Positions 26,803-34,594 of a stretch of DNA of 64,000 nucleotides are shown here, piece after piece. Numbering within the stretch: the first letter of the stretch is position 1; each line of letters begins with the position of its first letter. The translations under genes and the position numbers were made by a program. The notes beneath the pieces were generated by a model that worked only from the letters and a program-made list of their open reading frames with translations, searched no databases and was not told the DNA's origin. Source of the DNA: Diaphorobacter sp. HDW4B (GTDB lineage: Bacteria > Pseudomonadota > Gammaproteobacteria > Burkholderiales > Burkholderiaceae_C); assembly GCF_011305535.1 (NCBI RefSeq), contig NZ_CP049905.1, positions 620,001-684,000 of the forward strand, given 5' to 3'.

Positions 26803-27224
26803 TGAGTGCAGCACACAACCACGCTGGTCACGATCACCACGACGATCACGGCCATCACGATGAAGGTCCGCACAGCACGTTCTCGGGCTACATGACGGGC
26901 TTCATCCTCTCGATCATCCTGACGGCGATCCCGTTCTGGCTGGTCATGGCCGGCGTCATCGCCGACAAGAAGACCGCAGTGCTCGTGCTCGGCGGCTTTG
27001 CCGTGGTGCAGATCGTCATCCACATGATCTTCTTCCTGCACATGAACGGCAAGGTCGAAGGCGGCTGGACCATGCTGTCCACCATCTTCACCGTCGTCTT
27101 CGTGGCGATCGGCATTGCCGGTACGCTGTGGGTGATGTTCCACATGAACACCAACATGATGCCCAAGCACGTCATGCCGGACGCACCACCGGCACACAGC
27201 GCGCCGGCAACCCATACACCTTGA
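26802..27224 (+). CDS. cyoD: Cytochrome bo3 ubiquinol oxidase subunit IV
   Basis: 140 residues with three membrane helices (about 30-50, 58-78, 90-112) and the family segment FFLHMNGK. The N-terminal 25 residues are unusually His-rich (HNHAGHDHHDDHGHHDEG), a possible metal-binding tract near the CuB assembly path; that role is conjecture. The subunit assists CuB insertion and assembly. Its TGA overlaps the TTG start of the SURF1 gene. Confidence 0.93.
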   Translation: MSAAHNHAGHDHHDDHGHHDEGPHSTFSGYMTGFILSIILTAIPFWLVMAGVIADKKTAVLVLGGFAVVQIVIHMIFFLHMNGKVEGGWTMLSTIFTVVFVAIGIAGTLWVMFHMNTNMMPKHVMPDAPPAHSAPATHTP

Positions 27225-28054
27225 CCGACAAGGTCTCCACACAGGGCGCTGCCAAGCGCTCTGTGGTCACCAAGGCGATTCTCACGGTGGTGGGCATCGC
27301 CTTGTTTTTTGGCTTCGTCACGCTCGGCACTTGGCAGGTGCAACGCCGCGCGTGGAAGCTCGATCTGATGGAGCGCGTGGAAACGCGACTGCATCAACCT
27401 CCGATTTCCGTCTCGCAACTGCCTGGCTCCGACTCCGCAGCCAGCATGGGCGAGCAACATGCCTACCAGCCCGTCTTCGCCGAAGGCCAGTGGCTGGCCG
27501 ACAAAACCATCTTCGCGCAGGCACTGACCGAACTCGGCGCGGGCTTCTGGGCCATCACGCCGCTGCAGACATCGACCGGCCAGATCGTGCTCGTCAATCG
27601 CGGCTTCGTGCCCGAAGGCCAGCGCGCCAATGCCGTGCCGCCCTCGCCCGGCCCCACACGTGTGGAAGGCCTGCTGCGCGCCAGCGAATCCGGTCGCGGC
27701 TTTCTGCGCGAGAACGACGCCGCCAACAACAAGTGGTACTCGCGTGACGTGAACGCCATCGGCAAGGCGCTTGGTTTGAACAACGTCGCTCCGTTCTTCA
27801 TCGACCAGGGCATTCCCAGCAACGCCCATGTGAATGCCAACGCCAACGCCAACACCGACAGCGGCCCCGGCGCTGCCGCACTGCAAGGCCCGTGGCCGCG
27901 CAGCGGCATGACGGTGGTGAAGTTCCACAACAGCCATACCGTCTACATCCTGACCTGGTACGGCCTCGCCCTCATGGTGCTGGGCGCTGCGTGGCTGGTT
28001 GTCCGCCACGAACGCAAGAAGGCCGAAGGCCCCGACTCGGCAAGCGACGCCTGA
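27221..28054 (+). CDS. SURF1 family oxidase assembly protein
   Basis: 277 residues from TTG 27221, which overlaps the cyoD stop in TTGA; the longer reading from 27128 runs through the cyoD end in another frame. Two membrane helices, one near the N-terminus (VVGIALFFGFVTLGTWQVQRR) and one near the C-terminus, flank a periplasmic domain, as in SURF1/Shy1. SURF1 helps heme A or O insertion into subunit I of heme-copper oxidases, fitting the cyo context. The run HVNANANANTD (about 207) is a low-complexity insert. It is directly followed by the sensor kinase gene. Confidence 0.88.
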   Translation: MTDKVSTQGAAKRSVVTKAILTVVGIALFFGFVTLGTWQVQRRAWKLDLMERVETRLHQPPISVSQLPGSDSAASMGEQHAYQPVFAEGQWLADKTIFAQALTELGAGFWAITPLQTSTGQIVLVNRGFVPEGQRANAVPPSPGPTRVEGLLRASESGRGFLRENDAANNKWYSRDVNAIGKALGLNNVAPFFIDQGIPSNAHVNANANANTDSGPGAAALQGPWPRSGMTVVKFHNSHTVYILTWYGLALMVLGAAWLVVRHERKKAEGPDSASDA

Positions 28055-28074
28055 TTTCGCGACAATCCTGCCTC

Positions 28075-29460
28075 ATGAACACCAGCAGCGGCAGCATCGT
28101 GGACCAGACCGGCATCCCCGCCCGGGCCTTGCGCTCGCCAGCGCTGCATGCCGGTCTGAAGAACCTGCACCTGCTCATCCAACTGCGCTGGATCGCCGTC
28201 ATCGGGCAGGTCTTCACCATCGAGGTCGCGCACTACACGCTGAACCTGCAACTGCCGGTGCAGGAAATGCTGATGGTGGTCACCTGCCTCGGCATCTTCA
28301 ACGTGGTCACCATGCTGCGCTGGCGCACCGGGCGCGGCGTGCGCAACGTGGAGCTGTTTCTCGCGCTGCTGGTGGATGTGGCCGTGCTCACCGTGCAGCT
28401 TTATCTCAGCGGCGGCACCAGCAACCCGTTCGTCTTTCTCTACCTGCTGCAGATCGCCGTGGGCGCGATGCTGCTGCGCGGCGGCTACATCTGGACGATC
28501 GTGGTGATCACCGCACTGTGCTTCTTCGTCCTCTCCATCCACCACATCAACCTGCCGATCACGCACGATCCGGTGCACGGACTGGCAAGCCCCTACGTCA
28601 TCGGCCTGCTCGTGTGCTTCGTGATCAACGCCACGCTGATCGTCGTGTTCATCACCCGCATCGCCCGCACGCTGCGCCAGCGCGATGCGCGTCTGGCCGC
28701 CGCACGCCAGCGGGCCACCGAAGAAGAACATGTCGTGCGCATCGGCCTGCTCGCCTCCGGCGCAGCGCATGAACTGGGCACGCCGCTGTCCACCATGGCC
28801 GTGATTCTGGGCGACTGGAAACGCGACCCCACGCTCTCCAAGGACGCCATGGTGCTCGAAGAAATCGCCGAAATGCAGGTGCAGGTGCAGCGCTGCAAAA
28901 AGATCGTGAGCGAGATTCTGATGTCCGCTGGCGAGACGCGCGGCGAGGCATCGACCGAAACCACCGTCTGCCGCTTTCTCGACTCGCTCGCCGCCGAATG
29001 GAAGCGCACGCGCTACGTGAACACCTTCGTCTACGACAACCAGTTCGGAGAAGACAGCCCCATGGTGGCCGATGCCACGTTGGAGCAGATGGTATTCAAC
29101 GTGCTCGACAATGCCAGAGACGCCTCACCGCACTGGGTGGCGCTGATCGCAGAACGCTCCAAGACCGCGCTGGTCATCACCGTCTGCGACGACGGCCCCG
29201 GTTTTTCCAAGGAAATCCTGGCCCAGTACGGCAAACCTTATGTGTCGAGCAAGGGCAAGCCGGGCGGCGGTCTGGGCCTGTTCCTGTCGATGAACGTGGC
29301 CCGTACTCTGGGCGGCAGCGTGCAGGCACGCAACCGCGCGGACAGTGGTGCAGTGGTGACGATCACTTTGCCGCTGGCCTCCATCGTTCTGCCCGAGACG
29401 ACTGGCGACACCGAGACAACAAAGAATTCCGAGATTGGCGAGTCCCATGCAAAACATTGA
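28075..29460 (+). CDS. regB: Redox-responsive sensor histidine kinase, RegB/PrrB type
   Basis: 461 residues from ATG 28075. Six hydrophobic segments occupy the first 195 residues, with GGTSNPF at 113-119, the heptapeptide implicated in ubiquinone sensing by RegB. The H-box has His232 in ASGAAHELGTPLST. Cys274 in QRCKKI matches the redox-active cysteine of RegB. ATP-binding N, G1 and G2 boxes follow (FNVLDNARDAS, DDGPGFS, GGGLGLF). It should phosphorylate the RegA-type regulator encoded next when the quinone pool or cytoplasm becomes reduced. Placement behind the quinol oxidase genes suggests feedback on oxidase expression. The pair is also called PrrBA, RoxSR or ActSR. Confidence 0.9.
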   Translation: MNTSSGSIVDQTGIPARALRSPALHAGLKNLHLLIQLRWIAVIGQVFTIEVAHYTLNLQLPVQEMLMVVTCLGIFNVVTMLRWRTGRGVRNVELFLALLVDVAVLTVQLYLSGGTSNPFVFLYLLQIAVGAMLLRGGYIWTIVVITALCFFVLSIHHINLPITHDPVHGLASPYVIGLLVCFVINATLIVVFITRIARTLRQRDARLAAARQRATEEEHVVRIGLLASGAAHELGTPLSTMAVILGDWKRDPTLSKDAMVLEEIAEMQVQVQRCKKIVSEILMSAGETRGEASTETTVCRFLDSLAAEWKRTRYVNTFVYDNQFGEDSPMVADATLEQMVFNVLDNARDASPHWVALIAERSKTALVITVCDDGPGFSKEILAQYGKPYVSSKGKPGGGLGLFLSMNVARTLGGSVQARNRADSGAVVTITLPLASIVLPETTGDTETTKNSEIGESHAKH

Positions 29461-30031
29461 CGCTCAGATGCCGGACACACCGGACGAGCCGCAGGACGAC
29501 GACGAGCAACGCCTGCTGCTGATTGTCGAAGACGACGAGGCCTTCGGCCGCACCCTCGCCCGCTCGTTCGAGCGCCGTGGCTACAAAGTGCTGCACACGG
29601 ACAGTCTGGAGCACATGGAGAAGCTGCTCGAAACCAACGATCCGGGCTACGCCGTCGTCGACCTGAAACTCAAGGGCGAAGCCACCGGCCTTACCTGTGT
29701 GCGCAAGCTGCACGCGCATGACGAGGACATGCTGATCGTCGTGCTGACCGGTTATGCCAGCATCACCACCGCCGTCGAAGCCGTGAAGCTCGGTGCCTGC
29801 CACTACCTCGCCAAACCGTCGAACACCGACGACATCGAAGCCGCCTTCGGACTCACCGAAGGCAACGAAGATGTGGAACTGACCAACCGCTCCAGCAGCA
29901 TCAAGACACTGGAATGGGAGCGCATCCACGAGGTGCTGGCCGAAACCGGCTTCAACATCTCCGAAGCCGCACGGCGCCTGGGTATGCACCGCCGCACGCT
30001 CACGCGCAAACTGGAAAAGCGCCGGGTTTAA
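29447..30031 (+). CDS. regA: Response regulator, RegA/PrrA type
   Basis: 194 residues from ATG 29447, overlapping the kinase gene by 14 bp. The receiver domain has an acidic pocket (EDDE near 28-31), phosphoacceptor Asp72 in YAVVDLKL, Thr in VVLTGYAS and Lys in LAKPS. After a short linker the C-terminus is a Fis-type helix-turn-helix (SEAARRLGMHRRTLTRKL), the output domain of RegA proteins. It should bind promoters of respiratory genes; its own cyo neighbours are obvious candidates. The CYTH gene is convergent and overlaps its last 4 bp. Confidence 0.92.
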   Translation: MQNIDAQMPDTPDEPQDDDEQRLLLIVEDDEAFGRTLARSFERRGYKVLHTDSLEHMEKLLETNDPGYAVVDLKLKGEATGLTCVRKLHAHDEDMLIVVLTGYASITTAVEAVKLGACHYLAKPSNTDDIEAAFGLTEGNEDVELTNRSSSIKTLEWERIHEVLAETGFNISEAARRLGMHRRTLTRKLEKRRV

Positions 30032-30489
30032 CGCGGAACGGTGCGGCTGACCGCGAGTTCCGAATTGCGGTAACGCGGATCGTGGCTCACATCCTCGCCC
30101 AGCCAGTCGAGTGGAGGAACGGGATGATCCTCGGACGGCAGTTCCACCTCGGCGGTGACCAAACCTGCCAACTCCTGCTCGAACACATCGATCTCGAAGG
30201 TCAGCTCGTTCACGGGCAGGTAGTAACGCACTTTCTCAATCCGGCCCAAAGTGGCGAAGTCGGCGAGCAGGGCCTGCGCATCGGCGAGCGGAATTTCGTA
30301 TTCGAACTCCGCGCGCGACAGGCCGACGGTCTTGCCCTTGAGCGTGAGAAAGCCCTTGTCGCCCGCCACCCGCACGCGAACGATCATGCCGTTGTCTGCC
30401 AAGTAGCCTTGGGCCATCTTGACTCCCACCAGCTCCGACACGATGGAGCGGTCGCGGACGAGGAATTTGCGTTCGATTTCTGTAGGCAT
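30028..30489 (-). CDS. CYTH domain protein (inorganic triphosphatase-like)
   Basis: A 153-residue single-domain CYTH protein. It begins with the signature EIERKFLV (4-11), then RVRVAGDKGFLTLKG, FEYEIPL and a late EVELPSE, the alternating acidic/basic residues that line the triphosphate tunnel. Short bacterial CYTH proteins hydrolyse inorganic tripolyphosphate or thiamine triphosphate. Adenylate cyclase activity is not implied. Start ATG 30489. Its last codons overlap the regA stop on the other strand. Confidence 0.9.
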   Translation of the reverse strand: MPTEIERKFLVRDRSIVSELVGVKMAQGYLADNGMIVRVRVAGDKGFLTLKGKTVGLSRAEFEYEIPLADAQALLADFATLGRIEKVRYYLPVNELTFEIDVFEQELAGLVTAEVELPSEDHPVPPLDWLGEDVSHDPRYRNSELAVSRTVPR

Positions 30490-30554
30490 GGTGCGTAGTT
30501 GCGTGTCGATTGGGAAAGCGCCACTGTACCCATGAATCAAGACATGCCAGGCAT

Positions 30555-31298
30555 TCAGCGCAACACCATCGACGCACCCAACAACAACAAACTCACCATC
30601 AGACAACGCTTGAACACCACGGGCGAGAGCCGCGAACGCAACCAAGCCCCGATCTGCATGCCGAGCAGCGCGGGGACCAGCAGCACGGCAGACCAGCCCA
30701 CGTCACCCGCGTTGAAACTGCCATTCCGTGCCAGTCCTGCAGCCAGCGCCAGAGTCGAGACGGTGAAGCACAAGCCCATGGCCTGAATCAGCTCGTCGCG
30801 CTGCATCTGCAGCGCCTGCAAATACGGCACGGCGGGAATCACAAACACGCCCGTGCCAGCGGTGACACAGCCCGTCACAGAACCGATCAGCGGGCTCAGC
30901 CACTTCTCGTTGCCCGCCGCCACACGCCATTGAGCACCCAGCAGCGCCCAGCCCGCATAGACGATCAGCGCCACACCCAGCGCCACATTCGCCCACGCGC
31001 CAGCAGGTGCACCGAACAGGTACGCCCCCACCGCCGTGCCCGCGCAAATGCCCAGTTGCATCGGCCACATGCGCTTGAACAGCGCGGGCAAGGTCTTGAG
31101 CGGCAGCATCTGCCAGAGATTGGTGATCAGCGACGGAATGATGAGCAGCGCCGCTGCCTCCGCAGGGGCCATGCGCAGTGCAAGCAGCCCCATGGCGACG
31201 GTCGGCAGCCCCAGACCGACAACGCCCTTGACCAACCCCGCCAGCACAAACACGCCTGCGGCCATGACCAACCATGAAGGCACTCCTGAAAATTCCAT
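30555..31298 (-). CDS. Sulfite exporter TauE/SafE family protein
   Basis: 247 residues from ATG 31298, with about eight hydrophobic segments in two repeats. The first contains GLVKGVVGLGLPTVAMGLL, matching the family start motif with conserved Gly residues, and the second GSVTGCVTAGTGVFVIPAVPYL. TauE/SafE proteins carry sulfite, sulfoacetate or other organic anions. The cargo is not evident. The in-frame extension upstream to 31409 reads through a hairpin (31380-31402) and lacks similarity. The macrodomain gene lies upstream, but a strong terminator separates them. Confidence 0.87.
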   Translation of the reverse strand: MEFSGVPSWLVMAAGVFVLAGLVKGVVGLGLPTVAMGLLALRMAPAEAAALLIIPSLITNLWQMLPLKTLPALFKRMWPMQLGICAGTAVGAYLFGAPAGAWANVALGVALIVYAGWALLGAQWRVAAGNEKWLSPLIGSVTGCVTAGTGVFVIPAVPYLQALQMQRDELIQAMGLCFTVSTLALAAGLARNGSFNAGDVGWSAVLLVPALLGMQIGAWLRSRLSPVVFKRCLMVSLLLLGASMVLR

Positions 31299-31410
31299 GT
31301 CGCAACCTTGCTCACCAAAACGATATGGGTTGCATTGTGGAGCGGGCGCGCACTTCGGCCAATTCGCAATTTCCCGCCGAGCCTTCGGCCTGTCCGAAGG
31401 CTGACCCATG

Positions 31411-31445
31411 AAAAAACGCCACGGCTCCTTGGAAGCCGTGGCGTT
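31411..31445 (-). terminator. Strong intrinsic terminator after the macrodomain gene
   Basis: AACGCCACGGCT (31415-31426) pairs perfectly with AGCCGTGGCGTT (31434-31445), 12 bp with a 7-nt loop. Leftward it is followed by TTTTTT (complement of 31411-31416). Confidence 0.85.
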
Positions 31446-31465
31446 GCATTGACCTTCGGAGCCGA

Positions 31466-31969
31466 TCAGAGCCCTTCGTTGGCCTGCTCGTTCTTGTGAT
31501 AAGTCGTGTAGACGATCACCGGCACGCCCAGCTCACCCAGATACTGCTGGATCAGCGGCTTCACCTCGTCCCACGAAAGGCCACCCACGCCCGTCGCCAG
31601 ACGCGGCAACGCAATGCTGGTGACCTTTTCGGCGCGCACATGCTTGGCCATGTTCTGCAGCGCGTGGCGCACATTTTCGAGACTGGCCTTGCCGGGCTTG
31701 GCATGCGGGCCCTGCCCCAAGGTGTCCTGCGTGACCAGATTCAGAATCTTGCGCACGCCGCCGCCCTCCTGAACGCCGGTCCATCGCCACACCTCACCCT
31801 CGGCAATCGCCTTGGAGCGCGTGTCGTGGCGAAAGTCCTTGACCAGCGACGGCCAGCGCTCGCGCAGCGCGAGCGCCAGGCCGCTGTCGAACGGGTCGTG
31901 CGCCGAAATGCCATGCGCCAGCAGATCGGCCTTGCTCAGCAGAATGTCGCCTGCTACTTCTTTGATCAT
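31466..31969 (-). CDS. Macrodomain protein (TARG1/OARD1-like)
   Basis: 167 residues from ATG 31969, with AGGAGG 6 nt upstream fixing the start; the long open frame upstream is antisense to trhP and is ignored. The fold markers are VAGDILL (4-10), HGISAHDPFDSGLALAL (the ADP-ribose pocket loop), ILNLVTQ and SIALPRLATGVGGLSW. Macrodomains bind ADP-ribose and some remove it from proteins or DNA. By eye it follows TARG1, but the Lys and Asp used by TARG1 appear as Gln (in LVTQ) and Gly (in GVGG), so catalysis by that route is doubtful. No DarT-type toxin gene is adjacent. Confidence 0.85.
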   Translation of the reverse strand: MIKEVAGDILLSKADLLAHGISAHDPFDSGLALALRERWPSLVKDFRHDTRSKAIAEGEVWRWTGVQEGGGVRKILNLVTQDTLGQGPHAKPGKASLENVRHALQNMAKHVRAEKVTSIALPRLATGVGGLSWDEVKPLIQQYLGELGVPVIVYTTYHKNEQANEGL

Positions 31970-32182
31970 GTGATCCCTCCTTCTCTGTGTTGCGGTTGTT
32001 GGTTGTTGTGTCACCGTTTTCACTATACCGAGCGCCCCCGGCGGTTCGGCCTTGAGCGCGGGCATCCGTTGATCGATGACAAGCACTTGAACTCGTCGCG
32101 AAAGCGCGGCTTTTCCACACTGCGAAAGCCGCAAAAACACCTCGCAGGAAAGCTGCTTGCCGTATCTGAGAAAATGGCGGTT

Positions 32183-33547
32183 ATGACTCTCAAAGCCCCC
32201 GAACTGCTGCTGCCTGCCGGCTCGCTCGACAAGATGCGCGCCGCCTACGACTTTGGCGCCGATGCCATCTACGCCGGCCAGCCACGCTACAGCCTGCGCG
32301 CTCGCAACAACGAATTCCGCCTTGAACAGATCGCCCAAGGCATTCAGGAAGCGCACGCACGGGGCAAGAAATTCTTCGTGACCAGCAACCTGATCGCCCA
32401 CAACGACAAGGTGCGCACCTACATCCGCGACATCGAACCAGTGATGGCGCTCAAGCCCGACGCCTTCATCATGGCCGACCCCGGCCTGATGATGATGGTG
32501 AAGGAAAAGTGGCCCGAGGCCGAGATTCATCTCTCCGTGCAGGCCAACACCACCAACTGGGCGACGGTGAAGTTCTGGCAGAAGGCTGGCGTCTCGCGCA
32601 TCATCCTGTCGCGTGAACTCAGCCTCGACGAGATTGAAAAAATCCGCCAGGAATGCCCCCACATGGAGATCGAAGTCTTCGTGCATGGCGCGCTGTGCAT
32701 TGCCTACTCGGGCCGCTGCCTGCTGTCGGGCTACTTCAATCGCCGTGATCCCAACCAAGGCACCTGCACCAACGCCTGCCGCTGGGAATACAAGACGCAC
32801 GACGCTGCAGTCGATTCCAACACCGGCGAAGCGCTGGCGCAGACCATGGAAAACGGCTTCAGCTTCGACAAGGCACGTGAAGAAGCCGATTCGCAATTCA
32901 GCACCTGCGGCAACGGCGAGCGCCACCCCAAGGCCGATCAGGTCTATCTGATCGAGGAAATGGGCCGCCCCGGCGAGCACATGCCGATCATGGAAGACGA
33001 GCACGGCACCTACATCATGAACTCCAAGGACCTGCGCGCCGTGGAGCATGTGGAGCGCCTCGTGAAGATCGGCGTCGATTCGCTCAAGATCGAAGGCCGC
33101 ACCAAGAGTCTGTACTACGTGGCCCGCACCGCGCAGGTGTACCGCCGCGCGATCGACGATGCGGTGGCGGGTCGTCCGTTCAACCCCAACCTGATCACCG
33201 AACTCGAAGGCCTCGCCAATCGCGGCTACACCGGCGGTCTGATGGAGCGCCGCCCTTCGCAGGATTATCAGAACTACGAAACCGGCCACTCGGTGCTGCA
33301 GCGCAGCCACTTCGTGGGCGAGGTGCGCGGTTATGAAAATGGTCTGGCCGAAGTCGAGACCAAGAACCGTTTCCAGGTGGGCGATACGCTGGAAATCATC
33401 CACCCACAAGGCAATCGCCAGGTGAAGCTGGAGAAGATGTTCAACCTCGAAGGCGAACCCGTCGAAGTCGCGCAAGGCAATCCGATCCGCGTGCGCATTC
33501 CGCTCGAAGGCCCGGTCGACGGCGCGCTGATTTCGCGTCTGCTGTGA
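32183..33547 (+). CDS. trhP: tRNA 5-hydroxyuridine modification protein TrhP (peptidase U32 family, YegQ)
   Basis: 454 residues from ATG 32183 (another ATG at 32174). It is collinear with E. coli YegQ: PELLLPAGSLDKMRAAYDFG, DAIYAGQPRYSLRARNNEF, IHLSVQANTTNWATVKFW, VFVHGALCIAYSGRCLLSGY, and GTCTNACRWEY. The Cys set (C178, C187 region, then C-x3-C) fits the Fe-S cluster suggested for the family. TrhP makes the prephenate-dependent 5-hydroxyuridine at wobble U34 of tRNAs. An insertion of about 30 residues after CRWEY differs from E. coli. It ends 27 bp before a perfect 28-bp palindromic terminator. Confidence 0.94.
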   Translation: MTLKAPELLLPAGSLDKMRAAYDFGADAIYAGQPRYSLRARNNEFRLEQIAQGIQEAHARGKKFFVTSNLIAHNDKVRTYIRDIEPVMALKPDAFIMADPGLMMMVKEKWPEAEIHLSVQANTTNWATVKFWQKAGVSRIILSRELSLDEIEKIRQECPHMEIEVFVHGALCIAYSGRCLLSGYFNRRDPNQGTCTNACRWEYKTHDAAVDSNTGEALAQTMENGFSFDKAREEADSQFSTCGNGERHPKADQVYLIEEMGRPGEHMPIMEDEHGTYIMNSKDLRAVEHVERLVKIGVDSLKIEGRTKSLYYVARTAQVYRRAIDDAVAGRPFNPNLITELEGLANRGYTGGLMERRPSQDYQNYETGHSVLQRSHFVGEVRGYENGLAEVETKNRFQVGDTLEIIHPQGNRQVKLEKMFNLEGEPVEVAQGNPIRVRIPLEGPVDGALISRLL

Positions 33548-33574
33548 TCGCCTGAACCTGCCCTCCCCGATACG

Positions 33575-33602
33575 CCAAAGGCCCTGACGTCAGGGCCTTT
33601 GG
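33575..33602 (+). terminator. Palindromic terminator after trhP
   Basis: CCAAAGGCCCTGAC (33575-33588) and GTCAGGGCCTTTGG (33589-33602) are exact reverse complements. T-rich sequence follows to 33626. The next gene starts at 33632, so this stem also abuts its leader. Confidence 0.75.
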
Positions 33603-33631
33603 CCTTTCATTTGTCCTTTGTTTTTGCTGCA

Positions 33632-34570
33632 ATGACCTACGAACTCCCTGCCAACGCCAACCCGGACAACAAACTCGACAACCCCACGGCCGACGACATT
33701 GTCGTGCTGCCCGAACTCAAGGCCTATATCGACCCGCTCACCACCGACGAATACGAGTCGCTGGAGCGCAGCATCATGGACGAAGGCTGCCGCGATTCGC
33801 TGGTGCTGTGGGGCAATATCCTGATCGATGGCCACAACCGTTTCGGCATCTGCCAGAAGAACAATCTGCCGTTCCACACCGTGCAGAACACGCGCTTCAA
33901 GAGCATGGACGACGTGCATCTGTGGATGATCGACCAACATCTGGGCCGCCGCAGCGTGAGCGAATTCCAGCGCGGCGTGCTGGCGCTGCGCAAGCGCGAA
34001 ATCATCGCCGAGCGCCGCGCCGCTGCAGCCGCAGCCGTCGTCGCAGCCAAGGCCGAGGCCAAGGAAGCCAACGGTGGCGAACAAGCCCCGTGGGAAGGCG
34101 ACACCGACCCGGTGGTCGCCAAGGCGCTGGCCAGCGTGGCCAAGGTGCCTGACGAGGCGCTCGACACCCGCGAGTCCCTCGCCCGCGCAGCGCGCCTCAC
34201 GGCCAGCCAGGTGAAGATGATCGAGACCATTCAGGAACACGCAGCGCCAGAAGTGGTCGCTGCCGTGAAGTCCGGCGAACTCTCGCTCAACGCCGCCGCC
34301 GTCGTGTCGTCGCTCACGCAAGAGGAACAAGCCGCAGCCGCACAAGGCGGCGCGCAGGAACTCAAGGCCGCCGCCAAGCGCGTGCGCGAATCGAAGAAGA
34401 AGCCCAAGGCCGAGGCCGTGGAAAGCGCATCGGACGACATGGAAGCCAGCGCAGAAACCGCTCCATCCGTGGACGAGTTGCGCAAGCGCGTGACCGAGCT
34501 CGAAGCGGAAAACGAGCGCCTGCGCCAACAGGTCAAGGCGCTGCAGGATCTGCTGGCTGAATCGGCTTGA
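33632..34570 (+). CDS. ParB/Srx-fold protein, 'plasmid replication/partition related' type
   Basis: 312 residues from ATG 33632. The N-terminal 110 residues are ParB-like: a helix with LTTDEYESLERSI, then SLVLWGNILIDGHNRFGIC, whose DGHNR is the nucleotide-pocket motif of ParB/Srx domains. A helical central part rich in Ala/Glu has an HTH-like segment (RLTASQVKMIETI), and the C-terminus is a coiled coil (VDELRKRVTELEAENERLR). True ParB would have ParA and parS nearby; neither the parA gene nor the parS consensus is seen. It is probably a chromosomal nucleoid-associated or regulatory relative of unknown role. Confidence 0.75.
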   Translation: MTYELPANANPDNKLDNPTADDIVVLPELKAYIDPLTTDEYESLERSIMDEGCRDSLVLWGNILIDGHNRFGICQKNNLPFHTVQNTRFKSMDDVHLWMIDQHLGRRSVSEFQRGVLALRKREIIAERRAAAAAAVVAAKAEAKEANGGEQAPWEGDTDPVVAKALASVAKVPDEALDTRESLARAARLTASQVKMIETIQEHAAPEVVAAVKSGELSLNAAAVVSSLTQEEQAAAAQGGAQELKAAAKRVRESKKKPKAEAVESASDDMEASAETAPSVDELRKRVTELEAENERLRQQVKALQDLLAESA

Positions 34571-34594
34571 TGTAAACGTCAGAACCTCAGAACG

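Noticed and set aside
31970-33475. Long N-terminal extension of the macrodomain gene
   Set aside because: The extension is antisense to trhP. The ATG at 31969 has AGGAGG upstream and the domain begins immediately after it.
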